A DNA stretch of 64,000 bases from Adenanthera pavonina (Eukaryota > Streptophyta > Magnoliopsida > Fabales > Fabaceae), in contig JAIVEN010000001.1 in assembly GCA_026686845.1 (NCBI GenBank), positions 33,472,001 to 33,536,000 of the forward strand. The letters run 5' to 3'. The notes under the pieces are model-generated. The model searched no databases. It saw only the letters and a program-made list of their open reading frames with translations, and was not told where the DNA came from. Shown here piece by piece: positions 24,802-37,225 of the stretch; the first letter of the stretch is position 1; the number at the start of each line of letters is the position of its first letter. Position numbers and translations under genes: made by a program.

Positions 24802-26509
24802 CAAACTACTCCCAAGCACAAGCTAATAAGCTTAGAAAATTACCTTGATACTTAAATCAATTAATTAACTAAAATAAAATTAATTACTAAAAGTAATTAA
24901 AGTAATAATAAGGCTAATTGAGCGTAATCTGTCACAAATTAATTCCCAGATGCAAAATATTTTTCGCCATCCCTTTTAGTTTGTTAATTTGATTCAGTTT
25001 AACATATTGGTATTCTAATAAATACATCTCTAAATATTCATCTAGAGATTAAGATACAACTAATATTATAATTAATTGAAATCTCAATTAATATATAACA
25101 TAGCACGAATCTCAATATAAAACATATCAAGAACAAAGTTTAAATAATCATTTTAAATAAAGTTAGAACATCCCATTATTACTAAAATTAATCAATTACA
25201 ATAATCAAACTTTACAGATTAAACCTCAAACCCAAATTGATATAACTTAATCAATTACAAAGTAACATGAAAATAGAGAAAGAAAATATGGATGAACTAA
25301 AATAAATCAAATCAGAAAATTATATTAAACTAAAACTCCAATCATAGCATCAGATTCATAATTTGTAACTGATTACATGAAGAAAATTAATTACCCATAA
25401 CTTTAAGATGAAAAATCCAAAAAGAAGAAACAAAATCGGTCATGGAGGCACAGAGTAACTGACAAAGATCAAAATGAAATGAGGTTACCATTACTCCCCC
25501 CTTTTCTCCCGCATCTCTTGTTAGTGTGTATCTTTCTCTTTTCACTTTTTTTTTCTCCATAGCCTCCTCCTTACTTTTTTTTTTGTCACTGGCAACACTG
25601 AACCCTTCATTTTTATTCAAACAATAAAATTACACTTAAATATCCTAAATTAAAACTATTTATACAGATCCAAAGATAAATGTTTATAAATTTATTCTTA
25701 AAAATAAAAATAAATAAACTTCAAAAGACATCTCCATTTATATCTAAAATTATCTAGCTCTAATTGTAATTTTTTTCCAAAAAGAATTTTCATATAATAT
25801 GCACACAAAAAAATACAATTAAGTAGACACATTGTACAAAAATATAGAATATGAATTTTAAACCCAAGATTGAATTAAAAAATCAGATATGAAATGGAAG
25901 AATGAAGGATGAATCAGAAACGTTGTAACACCCCTCGGTAACCTCTCCATTCATTCTCCTGTAACTCTGTAACTCCCTTCTCCCATTATGCACTTCATGT
26001 AACTCCCTCCTTGTAACTCCATAAGCCCCCAATTGGCTTTAATTCCTTGTCTACCCCATGGCTAGTATAAATAGGTTGTTTTCCTACGTTGTTTGAGCAT
26101 CATAGAGAAATAAGAATTACTTTGTTCTACTTAGTTGAGTGTTCCTCTTCAGTTTTTGAACCAAGATAAATCCAATTAATTCCAATTTATTGAAAATTAA
26201 CATAAATTATGTTCAATTAAGTTTAAATAATTTGCAGAAAATAAAATAATAATCAATATCCATGACGTGTAAAAAGATTAAATGAGAATTTTAAACATAA
26301 AATCAAAAAATTAATCAAATAAATTCCATTAATCTAAAATTGGGTAATAAAATAAAATGTTTTCCAAATACTCTTAATTAGCCAAAATTTATTAATAAAA
26401 AATTAAGTAATGAGGATAAAAATACATAAAAATACTATTTATCAAACTTCTTTATGTATCTGAATAAAGTATAATTCATGAGAAAAGTATCCAAAAATGA
26501 GGTGTTACC
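24802..26509. repeat. AT-rich, gene-free stretch, probably LTR debris
   Basis: The first 50-60 bases continue the minus-strand T LTR interrupted by element A (..AAATTACCTTGA..). Beyond about 24860 I could not align it with any repeat in the window. It includes poly-T/purine tracts near 25540-25590. It ends with AATTCATGAGAAAAGTATCC..GAGGTGTTACC, similar to the terminal bases of the T LTR on the plus strand (18630-18665). No ORF is convincing. Confidence 0.4.
25924..26509 (+). repeat. Possible decayed LTR with TGTAACACC..GGTGTTAC ends
   Basis: TGTAACACCCC at 25924 and GAGGTGTTACC at about 26499-26509 form an 8-bp perfect inverted repeat (GTAACACC/GGTGTTAC), like T-type LTR termini. A TATA-like AGTATAAATAGG lies near 26065. 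No 5-bp target duplication was found, so the boundaries are doubtful. Confidence 0.3.
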
Positions 26510-29500
26510 CTTTAGGCTAAGTTTTAAGCAAATATGTATGGCATATTTATCTAAATCGGTTTGCCTATGGACCTAAACTTCACCAATTTGGTTAAAATTG
26601 TTAGGCTATGTTAGGCCTTAATCAGTCCACAACGTGAGCCTTGATAGAGGCCTAATCTATTTCTACCCTACCTTTGGGAGGTTCCATAAGTTTCATGTTT
26701 ATGATTATTTATTTTGAAATGATCTCATGACACATTAACCAAAAGGGCACAGCAAAGCAAACCTATAAAGAGAGAAGATTTCCCCTTAAAACTATATACG
26801 TGCTTAGCTCTATGTATGTGTGTGAGTGTACACATATCATGTATATTAAATGCCCCCAATACTTCATAGTATTACTTTTCAATGCCATCCAGATTTTTTT
26901 ATGAATCTTACATTCTTACGCATATCCATCCATAAATTGTTATACATGTTAATCACGTCACATCTTTTTTTTATTTGCAAATACATTCTTATTTATAGTT
27001 GAACTTTTTTTATCCTTTTCCTTTGTGCATGTTTCGACTTCAGCTTTTTTTTTTTTTATAGTTTTGGTGCTCAGCAACCATCATTATTGAATCACCGAGT
27101 TTGAATAATTTATTAATAAAAATAAACTCTTATGAGTTTAGCTTATAGACTCACAATTTTAACAAATTGATAATATAATGTATATTCATTTATTTTATAA
27201 TATATTATATTTTAATTAGTTAATATTATATGTTGCTCCCATGGTCCAAAATTTATGGATCCGCCAGGCGTATAAAAAATTTTTGGAGGGTCTATATATA
27301 ATTATACAGAAATTTGTAGATAAATTTCAACAGCACTTTTGAAAGATCATGGCCTAAAGAAGTCCACTGGTGGCGTGTTGTAAAACATGAGCCTTGAATA
27401 TTGGTTGGACGGTGAATGGTGCTACATTGGCCACATCAGTACAGTAGGGGAACAGTACTAGTTTAAATACCAACCACTTCATACGGAAGGAAACATTTAT
27501 TTTGGAACTTCGGTTTTTAAAAAAATGCATCATTTAAAAATTTTGGCCATTTCTAAGAATAAAATATATATTTATCAATTTAACAGAAATTTTTACTAAT
27601 TTTCAAGAATAATATTATTAAATCTTTTTACAAATTACTGAATGCTTTTAAAGAATATGATAATAATTTGGTCAATAGAAAAAAATTAATTTGGTTGTGA
27701 AGAAAAGCATTTCTCATTAGTGATTAATTTCTTTTCGAGTATAAAAAATAAAAAATAAATCTTCCCAACTATATATACTCTATACATAAAAAGTAATAAT
27801 CAAATCTTCAACTATTTGTATAAGAATGAAAATTCCCCCTACTCACGCCGACTTAATATCAATCCTTATGCCTTTAAAGGAAGATTAATTTTTATTGTTA
27901 ACATATCGTGTATCTGATGTAAATAAATTTATTTATTTTTCAGTAAAGGTGGTTTGCACTTTGCAGTTGCCAAATATTAAATGTGGTGCACGACATATGA
28001 GATTCTATTCAATATTTCACATCCACCCATTGCCATTCACGGTAGCCAAAATTTATTGTTGCAGAGTTCTGTACTGAATGAAAGTTATTTGGCGGGCTTT
28101 TAAAGTGTTCGTCTTTAGCTGCAAAAGAAAAAAATATTCATTTTTTAAATTACCAAAATATTTTTAATAAAAAATGTTAACTAATAAGATTATGACAATA
28201 CATAATTGGGTCTTTAAAATATTTGGTCATGAATGCATTGTATATATGAAAAAAATTTTATTAGAAAAATAAAACTCATTTCTATAATTTCTATGTTTTA
28301 AATTAATTAGTCTTTATTTATTGATTAGAAAATATCTTTAGCGCCAAGAAATAACAATATCACAAGTGAAAATTTCTTTTTGGCCGCATTACATTCTAAA
28401 TCTATACTTTTAAAAAAATTCAAATTCTATAGAAATGGAGTTAATTTTTTAAGGTTTTTATAAATTCAATTTTAAAGATATAGAGTTTAAATTTCTTTTC
28501 CCAGTTTTTTGACCAGAAATTTCTTTTCCAAGTTTAAAACTCAAGTTTCATTGAAAAAAGAAAACCGAATTTAACGTTTTTCTTTCCAACCTAGCCGCCT
28601 GTGGCAGGTCCAAGCACAAATATTTAATTTTTTCAAATAAAAATTCATATCTGCTTTCATTTTTATGAACAAAATCCATGGCTACTTAATATATAGACAG
28701 TGAATCGTAGCATAACTTTAAAATACATTTTTGCTAAAAAAGTATACATTTGAGAGGTTTAATTAAAAAAAAAATAGGTTAGAAGTAATCTGTGCATTCT
28801 TTCTAACATTGCGAAAATTGCGGACTGCCCAAGAGAGATAATTTCAACTAAAATGTGCAAAATTTTGGCACTTTCTAAATGGGCTAAGGTCCTTGGTTAA
28901 GTAAAAAATATATGAGTGAATGAAAATGACCCTGTAATTTATGTAGTGCTAAAAACAATTTAGAGGGTTGGAAAAATTTCAGAGGATGTTTAGAAATTTT
29001 AGTTATTGGAAATTTTATTGAAAACTCTACTTTTTCCTCACTCAAACATGAAATATTTAAAATAATTATGAGTAGTTGAGATACTCAAAATTTATAAATG
29101 ACGTTTAAAAAATTTATAGCGGTTGTTAACTGTTTTCAACACTTCATACTTGAGCGTAGAAAAGAAGTGGAGTTTTCAAAAAAATTTAAGAGGAGTAACT
29201 AAAATTTTCAAAATACATTTAAAAAGTTTCTAATCTCCTGTGCATGTTTTTACTTTTTAGCACTCCATATTTTTTTTCATAAAAAAAGTAAGATATTAAA
29301 CAAGTTAATTTTCAAGTGGGATCACTATTTTAAGCACTTCATAAATCATAGGTTATTTTTGTCCATTCATTTTTTCGTCACCTGGTCCTTCTAGGAAATC
29401 CAAAGCCTAAATGAGATTTTCCCAAATTTTCTGGTTAAAATTCAGAATATTCGCGGTTTTCTTTTGGCCAACAAAGTATCCTTGGTTAAAAAAAGATGAA

Positions 29501-30198
29501 AAAAAGAATATCGGTACGCGAATTTATTCAGAGTGAATGAGAGTACTATTCTAAGACCCAAATTTATCAGACACATGTTTGAAATTGAGAGAGAGAGAGT
29601 GTGTATTGATGGGTCATTCATGAAAGCCACTGAGTGCAGCCAGGGCCGTGTAGTTCCCTAGGCAAGTGAGGCAATTGCCTTAGGCCCTTCAAAAGTTATC
29701 CATACCCTTTCATTTATGTCTCTGGTACATGGCAACTTAATTACCACGGTTAATAGTCAATTTTGTCAATCCAAAAGGCGTTTCTTCTTCTGTTGGAATT
29801 TAACTAGATTTTACTCTTCGCTCGTGCCCGACACAGATACGTAGGGACATATAAATGTCTTATTTAATTTTAAAAGAATCCTACCATTAATTTTTTCTAT
29901 TTTTTAAAAAATTAATATTAAATAATATTAATTAAAATTCATATAAATTTAAAAAATAAAATTAAAACTAATTAATTAGTAAAAAATGATAAGAAATAAT
30001 TTAGAATTAAAAAATATTAAATTTGGTAAAAAAATGAAAAAATATGAGGTCCACTTAAAAAAATAAATCTTATTTATAAAAAAATAAAGGAATGAGCGAG
30101 GAAAAAATAAAACTTACTTAGATAAAAAATAAAACTAAAAGAAAAAAAAAGAGAAATAGAAAGGCGGACAATTCAATAAATAAAGTACTACCATTTAG
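26510..30198. other. Gene-free intergenic stretch
   Basis: This is very AT-rich with long A and T runs (for example a run of T near 27046-27057). No ORF shows a recognisable domain. A less AT-rich island lies at about 27330-27500. A sequence like a hAT-type terminal inverted repeat (CAGGGCCGTG..) starts at about 29641 without a supported partner. No tRNA, rRNA or microRNA hairpin was recognised. Confidence 0.5.
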
Positions 30199-30200
30199 TA

Positions 30201-30455
30201 CTTCTGGTCCAATATATAGGATCTTTTGCTCTAATCCTAACTATAAGATCCTTTATAATATATAATATAGTATTTATTATACATTTCCAAAAAATGCCCC
30301 TATTTAATGCATCTAAAGAGAAAGAGATTAAATAAGGGTAGTTTTGAAAAAATATTGGGATATTAAAAAAAATCAAAGTAGTTAATTAGTTTTAATTTTA
30401 ATTCTTAACCTATGTGATTCGGTTAAAATGGTTTTATATTAAGGATTAGAGGGAG
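30201..30455. mobile_element. Possible Stowaway-like MITE remnant
   Basis: The left end reads TA-CTTCTGGTCCAATATATAGG. The right end, on the opposite strand, reads TA-CTCCCTCTAATCCTTAATAT. This resembles the CTCCCTCCGTCCCATATTA-type terminal repeat of Tc1/mariner-related Stowaway MITEs, with TA at both flanks (30199-30200 and 30456-30457). The size of about 255 bp fits. The ends are well diverged, so confidence is limited. Confidence 0.4.
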
Positions 30456-30481
30456 TATTATATTAACGGGCAATGCGTTAT

Positions 30482-31310
30482 AGCCTGTTTCGATTTCATA
30501 TCATAAGCGAGACAGATAAGTAATTATATGGTGAAATTGTCAAATGAAAATAACTTTTTAATAAATACTTATGTCTCAAATAAGTGCTTGTGGAAGAAAT
30601 TGAAGGGTGCATTTGTATTAGGTTATGTATAAGTGATTATGAGGATAAGTGATTATTCATAATAGATTATGAGAATAAGTGATTATGTCAAAAGTGAATT
30701 GTGTTTGGATATTGGGGTTTAAGTGATTATTGGGTGGATAATGAGAAGAAAAAGTGAAATAAGTGATTATGAAAAATAAGTGATTATCATAAGCCGGAAA
30801 AAGTAACTTATGGAAATAATCACTAAAATGGCCATAAGTGATTATTTTGATCTGGATTGTGTTTGTTTACTTGTCACATAATCACTTTTCTCTGCTCCAT
30901 AATCACTTATAATTTAAAATAAACAGGTTCTGAAAAAATCAGATTCTCCCATAAGCATTTATTTGAGACACAAGTGCTTATTGAAAAATTGTTTCTGTTT
31001 GCTAACTCCACCATATAAGCACTTATGGATCCCCATAAGTGCTTAATAAGCTTATCCAAACAGGTTAGAAAATTTTAACTTATGATAATCACTTATCCTC
31101 CCATAATCACTTATTTCATTTTTTCTTCTCATTATTTACTCAATAATCACTTAAACTCTAATATCCAAATACATTTCTTTTCTCAAAATCACTTATGAGA
31201 TAAAAATATTTAAACACAAATCACTTTTGATATAATTACTTATTCTCATAATTATTTATAAATAATTATATATATATATAATCTAATCCAAATACAAAAC
31301 TAAGGGAGAG
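30482..31310. repeat. Composite palindromic repeat, MITE-like
   Basis: Two interleaved inverted repeats are visible. The arm at about 30606-30795 is the reverse complement, with mismatches, of 31080-31305; both carry repeated ATAAGTGATTAT motifs. The block at about 30482-30605 is the reverse complement of about 30940-31070 (CCTGTTTGGATAAGCTTATTAAGC type end, then GTGCTTAT motifs). The CCTGTTTGGATAAGC end resembles common plant MITE termini. There is no coding content. It ends about 580 bp upstream of the DTX start codon. Confidence 0.65.
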
Positions 31311-31795
31311 AAGTAACAATCAATGGCTAAAAGCAACATTCTCACATCCCTCACTCACCCACTTCTATATTTTCTCAACACGGGTAAGCAACTCTAATTT
31401 TGGTTTTAAATTTGAGGGGTCAGTCATCAAGTGTATTAGTTCTTTTTTTTTTTTGAACTCTTTACTTTGCATTTTAATTTTTTATTAATATTTGTAATGA
31501 TAGAAGATGTCAAATAAAATATATGAATATGGCTTTGAAATATTAAAAAAAAAGAAAGGTTGAAAAAATTAATCCAATCTCAATGTGATGCTCATGATCA
31601 TAACAAAATTATGTTACAACATTAAATTAAATAAATAAATTATTTTATTTATTGAAAATTAAAGTTAGAATTACGTGATTATAAAATTTTGATAACTAAT
31701 TTTACAGCTTAAAAAGTAAGAAAAATAATATAAGAATTTGTTTGTTTTTTGGAACAATGACGTATCCCCAGCCTATAGTCATAGAATAATGTAGT

Positions 31796-31803
31796 CTATA
31801 ATA
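31796..31803 (+). promoter_or_regulatory. Possible TATA box of the DTX gene
   Basis: CTATAATA lies about 90 bases before the ATG in a GC-richer stretch (31805-31890) that fits a short 5' UTR. No other core element is convincing. Confidence 0.3.
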
Positions 31804-31890
31804 CATTAGGCCCTGCAACACAGTTTTGCCTTCCGCCTCAAAATTAGTTGACACGCCCTGAGTGTAGCTAACGGTCTGCTTAGTGACGAG

Positions 31891-32695
31891 ATGGAGGAGA
31901 CTCAGACGCAGACGACGGCTTTGCTAATCGGCACGAATGAACTGGTGGAAGACAGCGACTACGCTCCGGTGAGAAGCTTTGAGGCGGTGAAGAAGATGAT
32001 TTGGATTGAGAGCGTCAAAATATGGAAGATCGCTGTTCCCATTGCTCTCAACATCCTCTGTATGTTCAGCATCAACTCCATTACTTCCGTCTTCGTTGGC
32101 CATATCGGCAACCTCGAGCTTTCCGCCGTCGCTATCTCCCTCTCTGTCATCGGCACCTTCTCTTTCGGCTTCATGGTTCGCACTTTCATTTATATATTTT
32201 CCAGGCGTTTTTTTTTTATACACTATTTTCCTCGCGTTTTTGTTTCTTTTATTTATTTACTCTTTATTCATTTTCCTTGCTTCCTTTCTTTTTAAAGACA
32301 AATCCCAATCCCAGGACTAGTGAGCTTCACTCTACAAGTATTGCCCTGGATTCTCATAAAGCAAGAAATTCGTGTTTGTATTCCTATTGTTTCACACTAT
32401 CCAATAATTCTAAAATATTTTAGAATTTTCAATTCTTATCGTCTTTAGCATCTATAATGTGTTAACTTGGTTATATTCGTTACCATTTCATTTCAAAAGC
32501 TTATTAAGCATTTGAGTTTTGCATATAGATAAGCTCATTCTTCTTGCGCTTCAAAAGTGGACGATTAAACCATGTAAATGTTCATATTATGTCAAACATT
32601 ATTTTAATTAATTAAAACATAGTTTAATGAATTAAATTTTAACTGTCAAATTAGTAAATAAACTACTACTTCTTCTTCTTCTTCCTCAACTTAAA

Positions 32696-32732
<37 letters not shown>

Positions 32733-35442
32733 GATTTGTTTTGGGCAAGACTCGTAGCTTGGTATGGGAAGTGCTTTGGAAACACTGTGTGGGCAAGCGT
32801 TCGGAGCAGGGCAGGTATATATGCTAGGAGTATACATGCAACGCTCATGCATAATCCTCTTCGTCAGCTGCATCATCATTTTGCCAATTTACATCTTCGC
32901 TGCTCCAATTCTGAAGCTTGTAGGCCAAGATGACCAAATTGCTGATCTTGCCGGCGAGTTCACCGTCCTCACAATCCCATCTCTTTTCTCCCTTGCCTTC
33001 AGTTTTCCCACCCAGAAGTTCCTCCAAGCTCAGAGCAAGGTTAATGTCCTGACATGGGTTGGGATTGTGGGTTTGGCCCTTCACATTCTTTTGCTTTGGC
33101 TCTTCATTGATGTGTTTGATTGGGGAACCACTGGGGCTGCTGTGGCATATGATATCTCCGAATGGTTTATTGCTTTGGCTCAGATTACTTACATTGTTGG
33201 ATGGTGTGAGGAAGGGTGGCATGGATTGTCATGGTTGGCTTTTAAGGATATATGGGCTTTTGTGAGGTTGTCTTTTGCTTCAGCTGTTATGCTTTGCCTT
33301 GAGATGTGGTATATGATGAGCCTTACTATTCTCACTGGACACCTTGAGGATCCAGTCATTGCTGTTGACTCACTTTCGATTTGGTAAGATTTATTGGACA
33401 CTTCAGGTTAATCTCTAAGGCCATGTTTGGTATGGATAAAAGTAATTTAAAAATGGGGAGAAAAAGAGAAATCTTATCTAGCTTGTTTGGTACACATTAT
33501 GTAGGTTTCTATGGAATTTGTGCTTCATTGATATGAAGGAATTTAGTGTGAGTGCTCCACTTAAGTTGAGGAAGTAACTTTCTATCAAGGACCCAAACTT
33601 TGATTCCTTCTTTTTTCATTTATTGGTTGTTTCATATCAAACTTTCAATGAAAAAAACAAAATCCTCACTTCTTTCTGTATACCAAATGCATCTTTGGCC
33701 TAAAAATAGCTTTTTCATGTAAAAAAAATGACACCTTCCTACTAAACATGGCCTTAAACAAAATTTTCTTATTGGACAATATGTCTAGAATACAGTTAAA
33801 TACTTGATAATTTGTATTAAACTGATATGGAAAGTTGTATAGCATAGCACATTCTCTTTACTCCACCATCTGATAATCTTTAGTACAGTACAGAAGAGTT
33901 GCATAGTCACTAAAATTATAAATATGTTATCAATCAGCTTCTTCTAACAAAATAAACGGTGTGTTTCAGCATGTATTTCAATGGGTGGTTGGCTATGATA
34001 TTTATTGGAGTCAATGCAGCAATCAGGTATGAATCCACAAGTTTTGTCTGTTTCATTCTATGACAACTTCTTTTCCAAGATATCAAGATCCCTAAGTGTC
34101 TAAACTACCTAATAAATTGGATATTTTTTACTTCCCCTGTTTTAAAATGTTTGTCACTTTGGAGATTTAGTGATTTTTTAAAATGATTATGATTTTAAAA
34201 TTTCATTGAAGTATTAATTTTTATCTATTTTGCCTTTCGCTTTAAGTTAATGAAGAAAGAGAAGTAGAGTATTCAAAGGTAATTTAAGTAAAATACATTT
34301 ACATTTTACTATAATTTAACTTACCTAATTATTTCCTTGGTCTGTGAGAAAAATCTCCAAGTGACAAACATTTTGAAACGAAGTGAGTTCATGATTGCAG
34401 CCATAATAAGCATTAAATGTGCAAGAGAATTAGGAGTATTCATTCATCTGTTGAGTTTACAAGAAACACCAAATCAGTTTGTCTTATCAAAATGACCATA
34501 TATCAGCACATTTAATCTAACTTAGCTGTTGTTTATTCTAAACTCGTGCTATTTGTTCGATTTACAGTATCAGGGTTTCAAATGAACTTGGAATGGGGCA
34601 TCCCAGAGCAGCCAAATACTCAGTCTACGTGATTGTGACTGAGTCTCTTATACTTGGGATCCTTTTCATGGCCGTTATATTCATAGCTAGAAAGTACATA
34701 GCTTTAGTTTTCACCAGTAGCACGACGGTGCAAGAAGCTGTCGCTAGCCTTGCATACTTGCTTTCCGTAACCGTGGTTCTTAATAGTGTTCAACCAGTGA
34801 TTTCAGGTACCAATTGGCAATTATATATATGACCATCTTCTATTTCTTCTGTCCAAACATTAATATTTAATGTTCAAGCTTTGGAATATCATTATTATGA
34901 CAGGGGTGGCTGTGGGAGCAGGATGGCAAACATTGGTAGCTTACATCAATGTGGGTTGTTATTACATTTTTGGGCTTCCTTTAGGATACCTTCTTGGTTA
35001 CAAAGCAAACTGGGGGGTTAAGGTAACTGTTGGTTTTTCCATTTTCATTGAGTTCTCTTTTATAAGCAGAAAGAATAAACCTTTAACCTTTAAGTTTTGT
35101 GAAGTTGATTGGAAGACATGAAGATAAGCTCTATTTGATGAATGTGTGATAATATTGTTTGATGGGCAGGGACTTTGGGGTGGTATGATACTTGGAACTG
35201 CTCTGCAAAGCTTGATTCTCTTGTTTGTTCTATATAAGACCAATTGGAAGGAGGAGGTAAGTGAAGCTTTTGGTAAAAAGCCTATGGCAAATTAAACTTT
35301 ACACTTTATATATATATATATATAGCAAATAATACTATGCGATTACTTGCAGGTTCAGCAAACAACTGAACGCGTGAAGAGGTGGGGAGGGCAAGAGATA
35401 GAAGTTAACGTGGCTGACAGGACTGAAGAAGTTCATATTTAA
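31891..35442 (+). CDS. MATE/DTX family efflux transporter (DETOXIFICATION 35/29-like), seven exons
   Basis: This is the only intact host gene. Exons inferred from GT-AG sites and frame continuity are 31891-32175, 32758-33383, 33970-34026, 34568-34806, 34904-35022, 35170-35256 and 35353-35442. They total 1503 bases, or 500 residues, usual for plant MATE proteins. Two MatE repeats with about 12 membrane spans are expected. Motifs include [34 protein letters not shown] (after exon 1), [11 protein letters not shown], a charged loop [20 protein letters not shown] across intron 2, [18 protein letters not shown] and [19 protein letters not shown] proteins export flavonoids, hormones, alkaloids or organic acids by cation antiport, at the vacuolar or plasma membrane. 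The substrate cannot be read from sequence. The start has a good context (GACGAGATGG). The intron 1 donor (ATG/GTTCGC) is weak. Confidence 0.92.
32697..32732 (+). repeat. (ATT)12 microsatellite in DTX intron 1
   Basis: A perfect ATT run of 36 bases ends about 25 bases before the inferred exon 2 acceptor (..CTCGTAG/CTTGG). It follows a CTT-rich stretch (32664-32686) that may serve as the pyrimidine tract. It is likely to vary in length between individuals. Confidence 0.85.
35303..35324 (+). repeat. (TA)n microsatellite in DTX intron 6
   Basis: An alternating TA run fills the middle of the 96-base intron 35257-35352. The flanking splice sites remain consensus (GAG/GTAAGT and TTGCAG/GTT). Confidence 0.8.
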
Positions 35443-35590
35443 AAACGTGCTATGATTTTTAACTAAAATGTCTTATATGCTTCTAGTTTAATTTTTTTTT
35501 AATTATTATCGATTTTATTGTTGTCTAGAACTGAGGGAGGCCCACTTGATATGCTTGGGAGAACTAAAATCTATTTTTAATTTATAAAAA

Positions 35591-35596
35591 AATAAA
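35591..35596 (+). terminator. Possible polyadenylation signal of the DTX gene
   Basis: AATAAA lies about 150 bases after the stop codon, followed by a TGTA and T-rich stretch. Another AATAAA lies near 35785. Which one is used cannot be told from sequence. Confidence 0.35.
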
Positions 35597-35599
35597 ATG

Positions 35600-37225
35600 T
35601 ACATTGTCTATTATAATTTTATTATCATTATTAACAACATCATTGGTGTTTCAGGTATTAGAGTTGAGCCAGGATCTTCTTTAGCAGCTTAATTAGTAAC
35701 AACTGGTGCTTCTCTGGATTAGTCCGTGGCAATATTTATTCTGTATGAACTTGTTTTTGTAATTAACGGCATGGTCCCTCATCCCAATAAATGTTGAATC
35801 TAGCGAATAAGGGTTGAGAGGAAAATTCTCATTTGATGTATTGGTATGATGGGCTACTTGCAGAAATTTTAGGAAGCTTTCATTTTTCTTGTCACATGAA
35901 ATTTTAGCGCAAGATATTCTCATGTGTTAAAGATTTTAGGTTTTATTTTGATAGACTTTGTAGAAACTAGTAAAAGAGGCTAAACGTGATTTATATTGGT
36001 GATTTTGAGTATTGAAATTATCAAAACAATGTGCTTTATTAATATCTTGGTTTGACGCTATTATATTCATCAATATATTATACTTATGTTATCCTAGAAG
36101 AAATAGACTATTTCAATGCATTTGTCTGGAGAGATTTTTTAAATTAATATAGAAAGCATGCCATCATTTTAGGATTACAAATTTGTACAAATTTTAGGGT
36201 ATAAGAATGATATATGTTCTTCATCTAGTTAAGAGAAAGTACCAAAAAAATTATTCCTAAAGTATTAAAAACCAGACTAGTTATTGAACTAGCTGAGGTA
36301 TCAGTTCAAGAGTTCAAGATTATCAATAGCCAAACCATGGTTGGATCGGAGTTGAACCAGTTTTGAATAAATTAATATATTTTAAAAATATGGATGAAAA
36401 ATATAAAAGGTATTTATTCATAATAGTAAAGTTAATATTCAAACTAAAATAAAAATAATAGTTTGGTATAATAATTAACCAATATTCATCATAAATATCA
36501 TAAGTTTACAAATTTTATGCTTTTTTAAATTAAAAAAACTTGAAAAAAATTAAAATAAAAAAGTCAAAATTTATATGATCATATAATGAAAATATAAATT
36601 TAAAAAGAGAATAAGATATATGAATTACATCACTTGTTGAGATTAGCTTTGGGCTTATTTTGGTTTAGATTAGCATGCATTAGTATAATTTAATATATGT
36701 ATATATATCAAATATTTTACACATATAGAACAAAAACTGCATGTAGTTTAGATGGTTGAGTGGCACAACACTTATCAAGGGTTGTGGGTTTATATAACAA
36801 AAACAACTTGCAGCTTAGTGCGTTTAAGATGCAGTTGTTGCACATGAATTGTTCGGATTTCATCAAGCTAGTTCGTCTCAGTCCAACCCGGTTCTAGCCA
36901 TATTTTATTAATGCATAATGATAAATTATTGTCAATGTAATAAATTTGAAAATTGAATTGGGAAAATCACAGTTAAGCACCCAAAAAGTGTTTTCGAAAC
37001 ATACCAAGCCTAGCACATAATATAGCACTTGAAGGGCATGACACTTCCCACTCCCACACCATTTTCATCCTCCTTTCCACTATTCTTACCTTCGTTAAAC
37101 CCCATTCCACCCATCTCCATAGCTTCTTCTCAACTCCTTATCTTGGCCAATCATCATCATGGGAGAGGAAGGAACTTGAAGTTGTGACAGTACTCTACTC
37201 CATTATTACCATTTTCTAGTTGAGC
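35600..37225. other. Intergenic stretch between DTX and the T2 LTR
   Basis: AT-rich, with no recognisable gene. A possible Pol III box A/box B pair (36744-36795) hints at a decayed SINE-like repeat. A pyrimidine-rich stretch at about 37040-37150 looks like a leader but is followed by no credible ORF. Confidence 0.4.

Noticed and set aside
27895..28077. Small plus-strand ORF of 60 codons in the gene desert
   Set aside because: No motif, no start context, AT-driven composition; likely chance.
29641..31815. A complete 2.2-kb hAT element from CAGGGCCG to GGCCCTG
   Set aside because: The flanking 8-mers differ, the inner terminal sequences do not mirror each other, and no transposase is seen.
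37159..37200. A SABATH exon 1 remnant (EVVTVLY) left of the T2 LTR
   Set aside because: Only seven residues match, out of frame with the nearby ATG, and the diagnostic MNGG..ETSYA motif is missing.
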